Assembly (NCBI GenBank): GCA_002919115.1
Contig: PKER01000179.1
Location: forward strand, 1-6,304
Source: a bacterium
Lineage (GTDB): Bacteria; Actinomycetota; Thermoleophilia; Solirubrobacterales; 70-9
Reading direction: 5' to 3'
Length of the DNA stretch: 6,304 nucleotides
Below the pieces are notes generated by a model, which was not told the DNA's origin, searched no databases, and saw only the letters and a program-made list of their open reading frames with translations. Shown in pieces: positions 1 to 6,163 of this stretch. The translations under genes were made by a program, and so were the position numbers. Within the stretch, counting starts at the first letter, position 1. Every line of letters starts with the position of its first letter.

Positions 1-1283
1 GGCAGGGGCTCGCGCGCCTCGGCGAAGGCGACCACCCGCCGGCCCGCGGCGGGGTGCTCCTCGAGCGCCTCGGCGAGCGCCGGGGGCAGCGTGAGCGCGC
101 CGGTGCCGGTGAGGATGTCGGGCGCGCCCATCACGTAGCTGCGCGGCCCGCCGTCGCCGTCGAGCACCAGGCCGCTCCACTTCCAGGCCGACGAGAACGG
201 CACCTCCGCGCGCACGGGCTCGGGGCGGCCCGGGAAGCGGTCGGCGATCACCTGCAGCGTGCGGTTGCGCTCGCCCATCGAGTGGGCGAAGCGCGCGAGC
301 GCCCGCTCGGTCTCGCCCGCCCGGGCCGGGTCGGCCGGGACGATCTCGACCAGCTCGAGCTCGCCGTCGGTGAGCGTGCCCGTCTTGTCGACGCAGATCG
401 TGTCGACCGCGGCGAGCGCCTCGGTGGCCGCCATCTGCTGGACCAGCGTGTTCATCCGGGCCAGGCGCACGGCCGCCACCGCGAGCGTCACGCTCATCAG
501 CAGGACGAGCCCCTCGGGGATCAGCGTCACGAGCCCGGCCGTCGCCGTCTGCGCTGCCTCCTGGAGCGGCGTGCTGCGGGCCGAGAGGGCGAGCAGGACG
601 AGGACCCCGAGCGGCACGAGCACGATGGTCGTCGCCCAGATGATCCGGTTGACCTCCTCCTGCAGCGGCGAGGGCGGGTGGCGGAAGGCGCGCGCCTCGC
701 CCGCGACCTTCGCCGCGTGGCTGTCCTCGCGCACCGCGTCGACCTCGTAGTAACCGGAGCCCGCCAGGCAGAACGAGCCGGAGAGCACCCGGTCCCCGCG
801 CCGTTTGCGGATGCCGTCGGACTCGCCGGTGAGCATCGACTCGTCGAGCGTGAGCCCGCGCGAGTCGATCACGTGGCCGTCCGCGACGAGCTGGTCGCCG
901 GGCTCGACGCGCACGACGTCCCCGGGGACGACCTCCTCGGCGCGCAGCTCGACGGGCGCGCCGTCGCGGATCACCTGGGCACGGGGCGCGACGAGCAGGG
1001 CGAGCTCGTCCAGCGTCCGCTTCGCCTTGAGCTCCTGGCGGATGCCGATGTAGGAGTTGAGGGCGGCGATGAACCCGAAGATCGCGTCCGCCCACAGGCC
1101 GAGCGAGATGATCAGGATGAAGAAGGCTCCGATGATCGCGTTGAAGAGCGTGAAGACGTTCCCCGCGACGATCGACGCGACCGAGCGGCTGCTCGGTGGC
1201 TCGGGCTCGCCGAGCTGCTCGAGGCGTCGCGCGGCCTCCGCGCTCGACAACCCCCTCGGGTGAGAAGCCTCCATCGCCGCCAT
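1..1283 (-). CDS. Cation-translocating P-type ATPase, CtpE-like, N-terminal part (cut by the window edge)
   Basis: This is an ATP-driven cation pump of the inner membrane; 427 residues are visible. Reading from the ATG at 1283 in order: predicted membrane helices M1/M2 at about residues 41-82; an actuator domain with the LTGES dephosphorylation motif at 151-155; M3 at about 214-234; M4 with the ion-site motif PEGL at 256-259; the phosphorylation motif DKTGT at 299-303, Asp299 being the phosphorylated residue; and the start of the nucleotide-binding domain with FSSAWKWSG at 363-371. The C-terminal half (end of the N domain, GDGxND hinge, M5 onward) lies outside the window. No heavy-metal-binding CxxC domain precedes M1, and M4 has PEGL instead of CPC, which argues against a copper/zinc P1B pump. 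The PEGLVLL context resembles mycobacterial CtpE, a reported calcium transporter, so Ca2+ is the best guess but is inferred. A second ATG at 1274 (Met4) is an alternative start; neither has a clear Shine-Dalgarno sequence. Confidence 0.93.
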   Translation of the reverse strand, partial: MAAMEASHPRGLSSAEAARRLEQLGEPEPPSSRSVASIVAGNVFTLFNAIIGAFFILIISLGLWADAIFGFIAALNSYIGIRQELKAKRTLDELALLVAPRAQVIRDGAPVELRAEEVVPGDVVRVEPGDQLVADGHVIDSRGLTLDESMLTGESDGIRKRRGDRVLSGSFCLAGSGYYEVDAVREDSHAAKVAGEARAFRHPPSPLQEEVNRIIWATTIVLVPLGVLVLLALSARSTPLQEAAQTATAGLVTLIPEGLVLLMSVTLAVAAVRLARMNTLVQQMAATEALAAVDTICVDKTGTLTDGELELVEIVPADPARAGETERALARFAHSMGERNRTLQVIADRFPGRPEPVRAEVPFSSAWKWSGLVLDGDGGPRSYVMGAPDILTGTGALTLPPALAEALEEHPAAGRRVVAFAEAREPL

Positions 1284-1320
1284 TGTTAGCAGTGGTGTAC
1301 CCGCTATACGATCGCGGCGA
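1283..1320 (+). promoter_or_regulatory. Candidate promoter of the transporter operon, in a divergent 37-bp gap, with likely leaderless start
   Basis: On the plus strand there is a -35-like TTGTTA (1283-1288), an 18-bp spacer and a -10-like TACGAT (1307-1312), which fits the TAnnnT pattern common in actinobacteria. The expected transcription start is about 1318-1321, at or just before the GTG at 1321. The message would then be leaderless or nearly so, which agrees with the absence of any AGGAGG-like sequence before that GTG. The -35 element overlaps the ATG of the divergent ATPase gene. On the minus strand a weak -10-like TATAGC (1308-1303) covers the same bases, so the two promoters may compete. 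The motifs are read by eye; the start point is inferred. Confidence 0.45.
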
Positions 1321-2523
1321 GTGCCGGCGGCTACCGACAGGGGCGAGGCGAGCGAGGCGACGGCCCTCCCGGTGTCCTACCGCGCCGCGACGAAGGTGTA
1401 CCCGGGCGCGTCGCGGCCGGCCGTGGACGAGCTCACCCTGGACGTGAACGCCGGGGAGATCTGCGTGCTCGTCGGGCCCTCCGGCTGCGGGAAGACGACG
1501 GCGATGCGCCTGGTGAACCGCATGGTCGAGCTCACCTCGGGCGACGTGCTGGTCGGCGGGCGCTCCGTGCGCGAGCGCGACCCGGCCGAGCTGCGGCGGG
1601 AGATCGGCTACGTGATCCAGCAGACCGGCCTCTTCCCGCACCGCACGATCGCGGAGAACATCGCCACCGTGCCGCGCCTTCTGGGCTGGGACCGGGAGCG
1701 CATCGAGGCGCGCGTCGACGAGCTCATCGAGCTCATCCGCCTCGACCCCGAGATGCGCGACCGCTATCCCGCGCAGCTCTCCGGCGGCCAGCAGCAGCGC
1801 GTCGGCGTCGCCCGCGCCCTCGCGGCCAACCCGGGCGTGTTGCTCATGGACGAGCCCTTCGGCGCGGTCGACCCGATCAACCGCGAGCGGCTGCAGAACG
1901 AGCTTCTGCGCCTGCAGGCCGAGGTGCGCAAGACGATCCTCTTCGTCACCCACGACATCGACGAGGCGATCAAGATGGGCGACCGCGTCGCGGTGCTGCG
2001 CACCGGCGGGCGCCTCGCCCAGTACGCGACGCCCGCGGAGCTCCTCATGGAGCCCGCCGACGGCTTCGTCGAGGACTTCGTGGGCGCGGACCGGGCGCTC
2101 AAGCGGCTCGCGCTCCTGCGCGTCGGGGACCTGGACCTCTGGGAGGCGCCGCTCGCCTACGTCGGCCAGCCGACGGCCGAGGTGCGCGCGAAGCTCGCGG
2201 GCGCCGAGGTGCCCCACGCGCTGCTCGTCGACTCCGAGCGCCGCCCGCTCGGCTGGCTCTCGGAGTCGGACCTCCGCCAGGAGCTCGTGCCCCGGGTGCC
2301 CGACAGCTCCCCCGAGCCGCTGATCGACGTCTCGGACATCCTGCGCGACGCGCTCTCCGACCTGCTGCAGGCGGAGAGCCGCTACGCGCCGGTGGTCGAC
2401 GGGCAGGGGCGGATCGCCGGGGTGCTTTCGGTGGACGTGATTTCCGACTTTCTGGGCTCCGGCGAGGCGCGCACGGACGAGCACGGGGCGGTCGACCGGG
2501 CGCCGGGGGCCTCCGGGGCGTGA
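1321..2523 (+). CDS. opuCA: Osmoprotectant (glycine betaine/choline-type) ABC transporter ATP-binding protein with CBS domains
   Basis: This is the ATPase subunit of an OpuC/ProU-type quaternary-amine importer, on the cytoplasmic face of the membrane; 400 residues. Visible motifs: Walker A GPSGCGKTT at 52-60, Q-loop around Gln100, signature LSGGQ at 153-157, Walker B VLLMDEP at 173-179 with Glu178, D-loop GAVD at 181-184 and switch His211. The Q-loop context (VIQQTGLFPH, then TVPRLLGW) and the DPINR stretch after the D-loop are characteristic of the OpuCA/ProV branch. Two C-terminal CBS repeats follow (about 267-321 and 333-380). In this family they sense ionic strength or bind c-di-AMP; which applies here is unknown. 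A short tail ends the protein. The GTG at 1321 is chosen because of the apparent leaderless promoter. GTG at 1372 (residue 18) would give an N-terminus nearer the family norm, starting just before SYRAATKVYPG, and remains a real alternative. The stop overlaps the next start (GTGA). The symbol is by family, not proven orthology. Confidence 0.93.
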   Translation: MPAATDRGEASEATALPVSYRAATKVYPGASRPAVDELTLDVNAGEICVLVGPSGCGKTTAMRLVNRMVELTSGDVLVGGRSVRERDPAELRREIGYVIQQTGLFPHRTIAENIATVPRLLGWDRERIEARVDELIELIRLDPEMRDRYPAQLSGGQQQRVGVARALAANPGVLLMDEPFGAVDPINRERLQNELLRLQAEVRKTILFVTHDIDEAIKMGDRVAVLRTGGRLAQYATPAELLMEPADGFVEDFVGADRALKRLALLRVGDLDLWEAPLAYVGQPTAEVRAKLAGAEVPHALLVDSERRPLGWLSESDLRQELVPRVPDSSPEPLIDVSDILRDALSDLLQAESRYAPVVDGQGRIAGVLSVDVISDFLGSGEARTDEHGAVDRAPGASGA

Positions 2524-3299
2524 CGGCGCTCGTCGCGCAGCTCGACCCCTCGTTCTTCCGGGACCGCTCCGAGTCCGACTGCATCCGCGAGAACGGCGCC
2601 TTCTGCCTGGACTGGGCGCTCGACAACCTCGACCGCTACGTGACGCCCACGCTCGAGCACCTCGTGCTCGTCGTCGTCTCGGTCGCGCTCGGCTTCGCGC
2701 TCGCCTTCGCGATGGCGCTCCTCTCGCACCGCCGGCGGTGGCTCGTGCCGCCGTTCCTCGGGCTCACCGGGGTGCTCTACACGATCCCCAGCCTGGCCTT
2801 CTTCTTCCTGCTGCTGCCGATCACCGGCCGCGGCGCCGACACGGCGATCATCGCGCTCACCGCCTACAACCTGCAGATCATCTACCGCAACGTGATGGCG
2901 GGCCTCGCGAACGTGCCGGCCGCCGCCAAGGACGCGGGGCGGGGGATGGGGATGACGGAGCGCCAGCTCACCTGGCGCGTGGAGCTGCCGCTCGCGCTGC
3001 CCGAGATCATCGCCGGCGTGCGCATCGCGACCGTCTCCACGGTGGCGATCGCGACGCTCGCCGTGTTCGCGGGCGGCGGCGGGCTGGGCTCCGAGCTGAT
3101 CGCGGGGTCGAACATCACGTTCCGCACGGGCGTCGCGATCGCGGGCGGGATCGCGATCGCGATGGCGATCGCCTTCGACCTGCTGCTCGTGCTGCTCCAG
3201 CGGCGCCTGGTCCCGTGGCGGCTCGCGGCGGAGCGCCGCAGCCGCGAGGGCGCCCGCTTCGCCTCGCTCGTGCGCCGCGTCCGGGGGGCCGTGCCGTGA
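2520..3299 (+). CDS. Osmoprotectant ABC transporter permease, first subunit
   Basis: This is an inner-membrane channel subunit of the quaternary-amine importer (BPD transporter-like family, OpuCB/ProW type); 259 residues. It has an N-terminal segment of about 40 residues with a Cys pair (Cys21, Cys29), then hydrophobic helices at about 46-69, 75-101, 106-121, 165-185 and 204-227. The cytoplasmic EAA-type loop that docks on the ATPase runs from about 134 to 162: DAGRGMGM at 138-145, followed by VELPLALPEI. It starts with Asp-Ala-Gly instead of the usual Glu-Ala-Ala. A basic C-terminal tail of about 30 residues follows the last helix. The GTG at 2520 overlaps the ATPase stop by four bases and the 3' end overlaps the next permease the same way, so translational coupling is likely. 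Membrane spans are estimated by eye. Confidence 0.92.
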   Translation: MTALVAQLDPSFFRDRSESDCIRENGAFCLDWALDNLDRYVTPTLEHLVLVVVSVALGFALAFAMALLSHRRRWLVPPFLGLTGVLYTIPSLAFFFLLLPITGRGADTAIIALTAYNLQIIYRNVMAGLANVPAAAKDAGRGMGMTERQLTWRVELPLALPEIIAGVRIATVSTVAIATLAVFAGGGGLGSELIAGSNITFRTGVAIAGGIAIAMAIAFDLLLVLLQRRLVPWRLAAERRSREGARFASLVRRVRGAVP

Positions 3300-4012
3300 G
3301 CCTGCCGCTCGCCTTCCTCGACGCCGTCGGCGGCGCGATCGACTTCATCTTCAACCCGCGCGAGTCGCTGGGCGGTGGCGCGGAGGTCGGCGGCCTGGGG
3401 CAGGTCGGCGAGCTCACCCTCGACCACCTCGAGCTCACCTTCGCGGGGCTCGCGGTGTCGCTCGCGGTCGCCCTGCCGCTGGGGCTGTACCTGGGGCACC
3501 GCGGCCGCGGCGAGTTCCTGGCGGTCGCGATCGGCAACGCGGGGCGCGCCATCCCCGAGCTCGCCCTGATCGCGTTCCTCGTCGCGTACGTGGGCACCGG
3601 CTTCCTCAACGTGACGATCGCGCTCGCGATCCTCGGCATCCCGCCGATCCTCACGAACGCGTTCGTCGGGGTGCGGCAGGTCGACCGCACCGCGGTCGAG
3701 GCGGCGCGCGGGATGGGCATGAGCGAGCTCGGGATCGTCGCGCGGGTCGAGCTGCCCCTGGCCGCGCCGACGATCATGACCGGCGTGCGCACCGCCGCGA
3801 TCAACGTCGTGGCCACGGCGACGATCGCCCCGCTCGCGGGCCAGCTCTCGCTCGGGGACTTCATCCTGGCGCGCAACGTCTACGGGGACGAGGGCGTGCT
3901 GGCGGGCGCGATCCTGGTCGCGCTGCTCGCGCTCGCCTTCGAGCTCGTGCTCGCCGCCGTGCAGCGCGCGCTCACGCCCCGCGGCCTCGAGCTCGCCCGC
4001 GAGGCGGGCTGA
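3296..4012 (+). CDS. Osmoprotectant ABC transporter permease, second subunit
   Basis: This is the second channel subunit of the importer, of the same family as its upstream neighbour; 238 residues from the GTG at 3296. That start sits in a GTGA overlap with the preceding stop. The frame stays open upstream to 2738, but that part runs inside the first permease and has no family character. A roughly 40-residue N-terminal lead (containing FNPRESLGGG) precedes LDHLELTFAGL, which matches the HLxLT entry to the first conserved helix in OpuCB/OpuCD proteins. Hydrophobic spans lie at about 45-67, 72-98, 103-123, 165-182 and 200-223. The EAA loop is canonical: EAARGMGMSE at 135-144, then VELPLAAP at 151-158. 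Presence of two different permeases matches the OpuC/YehWY-type arrangement, in contrast to ProW homodimers. The gene ends 86 bp before the binding-protein start. Confidence 0.92.
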   Translation: MSLPLAFLDAVGGAIDFIFNPRESLGGGAEVGGLGQVGELTLDHLELTFAGLAVSLAVALPLGLYLGHRGRGEFLAVAIGNAGRAIPELALIAFLVAYVGTGFLNVTIALAILGIPPILTNAFVGVRQVDRTAVEAARGMGMSELGIVARVELPLAAPTIMTGVRTAAINVVATATIAPLAGQLSLGDFILARNVYGDEGVLAGAILVALLALAFELVLAAVQRALTPRGLELAREAG

Positions 4013-4044
4013 GTAACCCGCCCCTGCGCCGCCAGCGGTTCGCT

Positions 4045-4050
4045 TAGGAT
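4045..4050 (+). promoter_or_regulatory. Possible -10 box upstream of the binding-protein gene
   Basis: The hexamer TAGGAT in the 86-bp gap matches the actinobacterial TAnnnT -10 form and would start transcription near 4056-4058, giving a leader of about 40 nt before the ATG at 4099. No convincing -35 sequence lies 16-18 bp upstream. A secondary promoter would let the binding protein be made in excess of the membrane subunits, as is common for binding proteins. This is weak evidence from one hexamer. The rest of the gap holds no clear terminator. Confidence 0.3.
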
Positions 4051-4088
4051 CGACGCATCCGAGTGGCTGCCCCTGGCAACGAGACGAG

Positions 4089-4093
4089 AGGAG
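4089..4093 (+). promoter_or_regulatory. Ribosome binding site of the binding-protein gene
   Basis: AGGAG lies five bases before the ATG at 4099. It is the strongest Shine-Dalgarno sequence in the window and decides the start. A GTG at 4063 in the same frame is disfavoured because it has no such site and would put 12 extra residues in front of a well-formed lipoprotein signal peptide. Confidence 0.8.
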
Positions 4094-4098
4094 CGACC

Positions 4099-5085
4099 AT
4101 GAACTCCCGCCGGGCACGCAAGGCGCTGCTGCTGTTGTTCTCCACCCTGGTCCTAGCGTTCGCGATCGCCGCCTGCGGCGACGACGAGGACGAGGGCGAC
4201 GGCGGAGGCGACGGCGGCGCCAACGGCAACCTGATCCAGGCAAACCCCGACAACGCCGACGTCGAGATCACGGTCGGCTCGAAGAACTTCACCGAGCAGT
4301 TCATCCTGGGCGAGATCTACGCGCAGGCGCTCGAGGCCGCGGGCTACACGGTCAAGAAGGACCTGAACCTCGGCTCGGAGCAGATCGCGCTGCGGTCCCT
4401 GCGCCAGGGCGAGATCGACGCCTATCCCGAGTACACCTCGACGGCGCTGACCTCGTTCTTCAAGATGCCGCCCGAGGAGGTGCCGGGAGACGCGCAGCAG
4501 GCGTACGAGGAGTCGCAAGACGACTTCGCCGACCTCGGCCTGCGGGCGTTCCCGCCGACGCCGTTCTCGAGCGCGAACGCGGTCGGGCTGTTGACCGAGA
4601 CCGCCGACCAGCTCGGGCTCGAGACGATCTCCGACCTCGAGGGCGTCTCGCAGGACCTGGTGCTTGCGGGCTCGCCGGAGTGCCGCCAGCGGATCGACTG
4701 CCTCCTCGGCCTGCAGGAGTACTACGGGCTCGAGTTCAAGAGGTTCACGCCGGTCGACATCGGGCTCCGCTACGAGGTGCTGGACGAGGGCGACGCCGAC
4801 CTCTCGATCCTCTTTACGACCGACGCGCAGCTGTCCACCGACGCCGACACCTACACGATCCTCGAGGACGATCAGGGCGTGCTGCCCGCGGGCAACGTGA
4901 TGTTCGTGGCCCGCGAGGAGATCGTGGAGGAGGCCGGCGAGGACTTCGCCGAGGTCATCGAGAAGGTGCAGGAGAACCTGACGCTGGAGGTCATGCAGGA
5001 GTTGAACGCGCGCGTCGACGTCGACAAGGAGGAGCCCGCCGCCGTGGCCGAGGATTACCTGCGCGCCTCGGGGTACATCGAGTAA
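4099..5085 (+). CDS. Osmoprotectant ABC transporter substrate-binding lipoprotein (OpuAC/ProX-type domain)
   Basis: This extracytoplasmic receptor of the importer has 328 residues. The N-terminus is a lipoprotein signal: basic MNSRRARK, a hydrophobic core at about 9-25 and lipobox IAAC with Cys26 as the expected lipidated residue. A very acidic, glycine-rich linker follows (28-41), probably a flexible tether. The binding domain begins at about 55 with the family hallmark GSKNFTEQ (60-67). It continues through YPEYT (109-113), SPECRQR (192-198) with Cys195 and Cys201 possibly forming a disulfide, and LFTTDAQL (238-245). These match OpuCC/OsmX-type glycine betaine/choline/carnitine binding proteins; the exact ligand is not readable. 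It directly follows the ATPase and both permeases, completing the transporter. Its TAA stop shares a base with the ATG of the next gene, tying the oxidoreductase to this message. Confidence 0.94.
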   Translation: MNSRRARKALLLLFSTLVLAFAIAACGDDEDEGDGGGDGGANGNLIQANPDNADVEITVGSKNFTEQFILGEIYAQALEAAGYTVKKDLNLGSEQIALRSLRQGEIDAYPEYTSTALTSFFKMPPEEVPGDAQQAYEESQDDFADLGLRAFPPTPFSSANAVGLLTETADQLGLETISDLEGVSQDLVLAGSPECRQRIDCLLGLQEYYGLEFKRFTPVDIGLRYEVLDEGDADLSILFTTDAQLSTDADTYTILEDDQGVLPAGNVMFVAREEIVEEAGEDFAEVIEKVQENLTLEVMQELNARVDVDKEEPAAVAEDYLRASGYIE

Positions 5086-6158
5086 TGGCGCTGAAGCTAG
5101 GGATCAACCTCGGCTACTGGGGCATCGGCCCGCGGGGCGAGGAGGCCGTCGAGCTCGTCCAGGCCGCCGAGCGCGCCGGGTTCGACTCGGTGTGGGTGGC
5201 GGAGTCCTACGGCTCCGACGTCGTCTCGGTGCTGGCCTGGCTCGTCCCGCAGACGACGACGATCAAGCTCGGCGCCGCGATCATGCAGGTCCCCGCGCGC
5301 CCGCCCGCCGCGGCGGCGATGGCGGGCGCGACGATCGACGCGCTCTCGGGCGGGCGCTTCATCTTCGGCTTCGGGCCGTCGGGGCCGCAGGTCTCCGAGG
5401 GCTGGTACGGCGTGCCGTACTCGAAGCCGTGGGGGCGCACCCGCGAGTACATCGAGATCGTCCGCAAGATCATCGCCCGCGAGGACAAGCTCGAGCACCA
5501 CGGCGAGCACTGGACGCTGCCGCTCCCGCCGGACACCCCGGGCGCGGTGGGCCAGGGCAAGCCGCTCAAGCTCAACTTCCACCCGGTGCGCAACGAGATC
5601 CCCGTGTTCGTCGGGGCGATCGGGCGCAAGTCGGTGGAGATGGCCGCCGAGATCTGCGACGGCTGGATCCCGATCTTCTTCTCGATCGACAAGTTCGAGG
5701 AGACCTGGGGCGAGCACCTCGAGGCGGGCTTCGCCAAGGGCGGGCGCTCCCGCGAGGACCTCGAGATCTCGCCCGCGATCCAGGTGGCGATCGACGGCGA
5801 CCTCGACGCGGCGCGCAACGTGGTGCGCGGCGGGCTCCTGCTGTACCTGGGCGGGATGGGCAGCCGCGAGACCAACTTCTACGTCGACCTCACGCACCGC
5901 TTCGGCTTCGGCGACGTCGCCGACAAGGTGCAGCGCCTCTACCTGGAGGGCAGGCGTGAGGACGCGTTCCTCGCGATCCCCGACGAGCTCGTCGACGCGA
6001 CGTCGCTGGTCGGCACGGAGGACGAGGTGCGGGCCCGCCTGGAGGAGTTCGCCGCGGCCGGGATCGACCGGGTGATCTGCTCGTTCGTGCAGCCGAGCCT
6101 GGAGGAGCGGCTGCAAACGATCGAGCGGCTCGCGGCGATCGCCGGGGTCAGCGGGTAG
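5085..6158 (+). CDS. LLM-class F420-dependent oxidoreductase, Rv3520c-like family
   Basis: This is a cytoplasmic luciferase-like (TIM-barrel) oxidoreductase, 357 residues, expected to use coenzyme F420 (or possibly FMN) for hydride transfer; the substrate is unknown. The start GINLGYWG (6-13), FDSVWVAESYGSD (33-45), LSGGRFIFGFGPSGPQ (87-102) with EGWYGVPY (105-112), RTREYIEIVR (118-127), AAEICDGWIPIFF (187-199) and GGMGSRETNF (256-265) agree, from memory, with the mycobacterial Rv3520c family over the whole length. It therefore looks complete. The ATG at 5085 is chosen because it overlaps the upstream stop (TAATG) and directly precedes the conserved first strand; the frame is open further upstream inside the binding-protein gene but lacks family sequence there. 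No strong Shine-Dalgarno is present, so termination-reinitiation coupling is likely. Rv3520c lies in a mycobacterial steroid/lipid catabolism region, so a role unrelated to osmolytes is equally possible. Confidence 0.9.
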   Translation: MALKLGINLGYWGIGPRGEEAVELVQAAERAGFDSVWVAESYGSDVVSVLAWLVPQTTTIKLGAAIMQVPARPPAAAAMAGATIDALSGGRFIFGFGPSGPQVSEGWYGVPYSKPWGRTREYIEIVRKIIAREDKLEHHGEHWTLPLPPDTPGAVGQGKPLKLNFHPVRNEIPVFVGAIGRKSVEMAAEICDGWIPIFFSIDKFEETWGEHLEAGFAKGGRSREDLEISPAIQVAIDGDLDAARNVVRGGLLLYLGGMGSRETNFYVDLTHRFGFGDVADKVQRLYLEGRREDAFLAIPDELVDATSLVGTEDEVRARLEEFAAAGIDRVICSFVQPSLEERLQTIERLAAIAGVSG

Positions 6159-6163
6159 GCCCG

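Noticed and set aside
54..1289. Long plus-strand open frame opposite the P-type ATPase
   Set aside because: It is an Arg/Ala/Asp-rich low-complexity translation with no family features, exactly antisense to a gene with LTGES, PEGL and DKTGT motifs. Long antisense open frames are expected when third positions are nearly all G or C.
1720..1737. Tandem 9-base repeat GAGCTCATC in the ATPase gene
   Set aside because: It encodes ELIELI in a helix after the Q-loop that is typical of the family. Two copies in frame look like ordinary coding sequence.
3045..3172. Cluster of the palindrome GCGATCGC (3045, 3135, 3153, 3165; also 4162 and 6135), resembling the cyanobacterial HIP1 repeat
   Set aside because: Six copies exceed a simple base-composition expectation, but every copy is in frame as Ala-Ile-Ala (GCG ATC GCx) in hydrophobic or helical protein segments. 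Codon preference explains them, so no repeat element is called.
2738..3295. Upstream extension of the second permease to give a 424-residue protein
   Set aside because: The extra 186 residues overlap the first permease in another frame, are Arg/Gly-rich and lack membrane character. The GTG at 3296 in a GTGA overlap repeats the junction type seen at 2520.
4013..4044. Possible terminator after the second permease
   Set aside because: Only a 3-4 bp stem (CCGC...GCGG near 4029-4038) with a tiny loop and no following T-run can be found, too weak to call.
2882..4243. Long minus-strand open frame across both permeases and the binding-protein start
   Set aside because: It is compositionally extreme (runs of Arg, Glu, Asp), lies opposite three well-supported genes and shows no recognisable domain. 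It is a GC-driven antisense artefact.
4680..5084. Upstream extension of the LLM oxidoreductase (and a possible fusion protein)
   Set aside because: The extension lies inside the binding-protein gene in another frame and is not protein-like. The family sequence begins at the ATG at 5085.
5097..6116. Long minus-strand open frame opposite the LLM oxidoreductase
   Set aside because: It is again an antisense artefact, with a biased Arg/Glu/Asp/Leu translation and no motif, while the plus strand matches the Rv3520c-like family over its full length.
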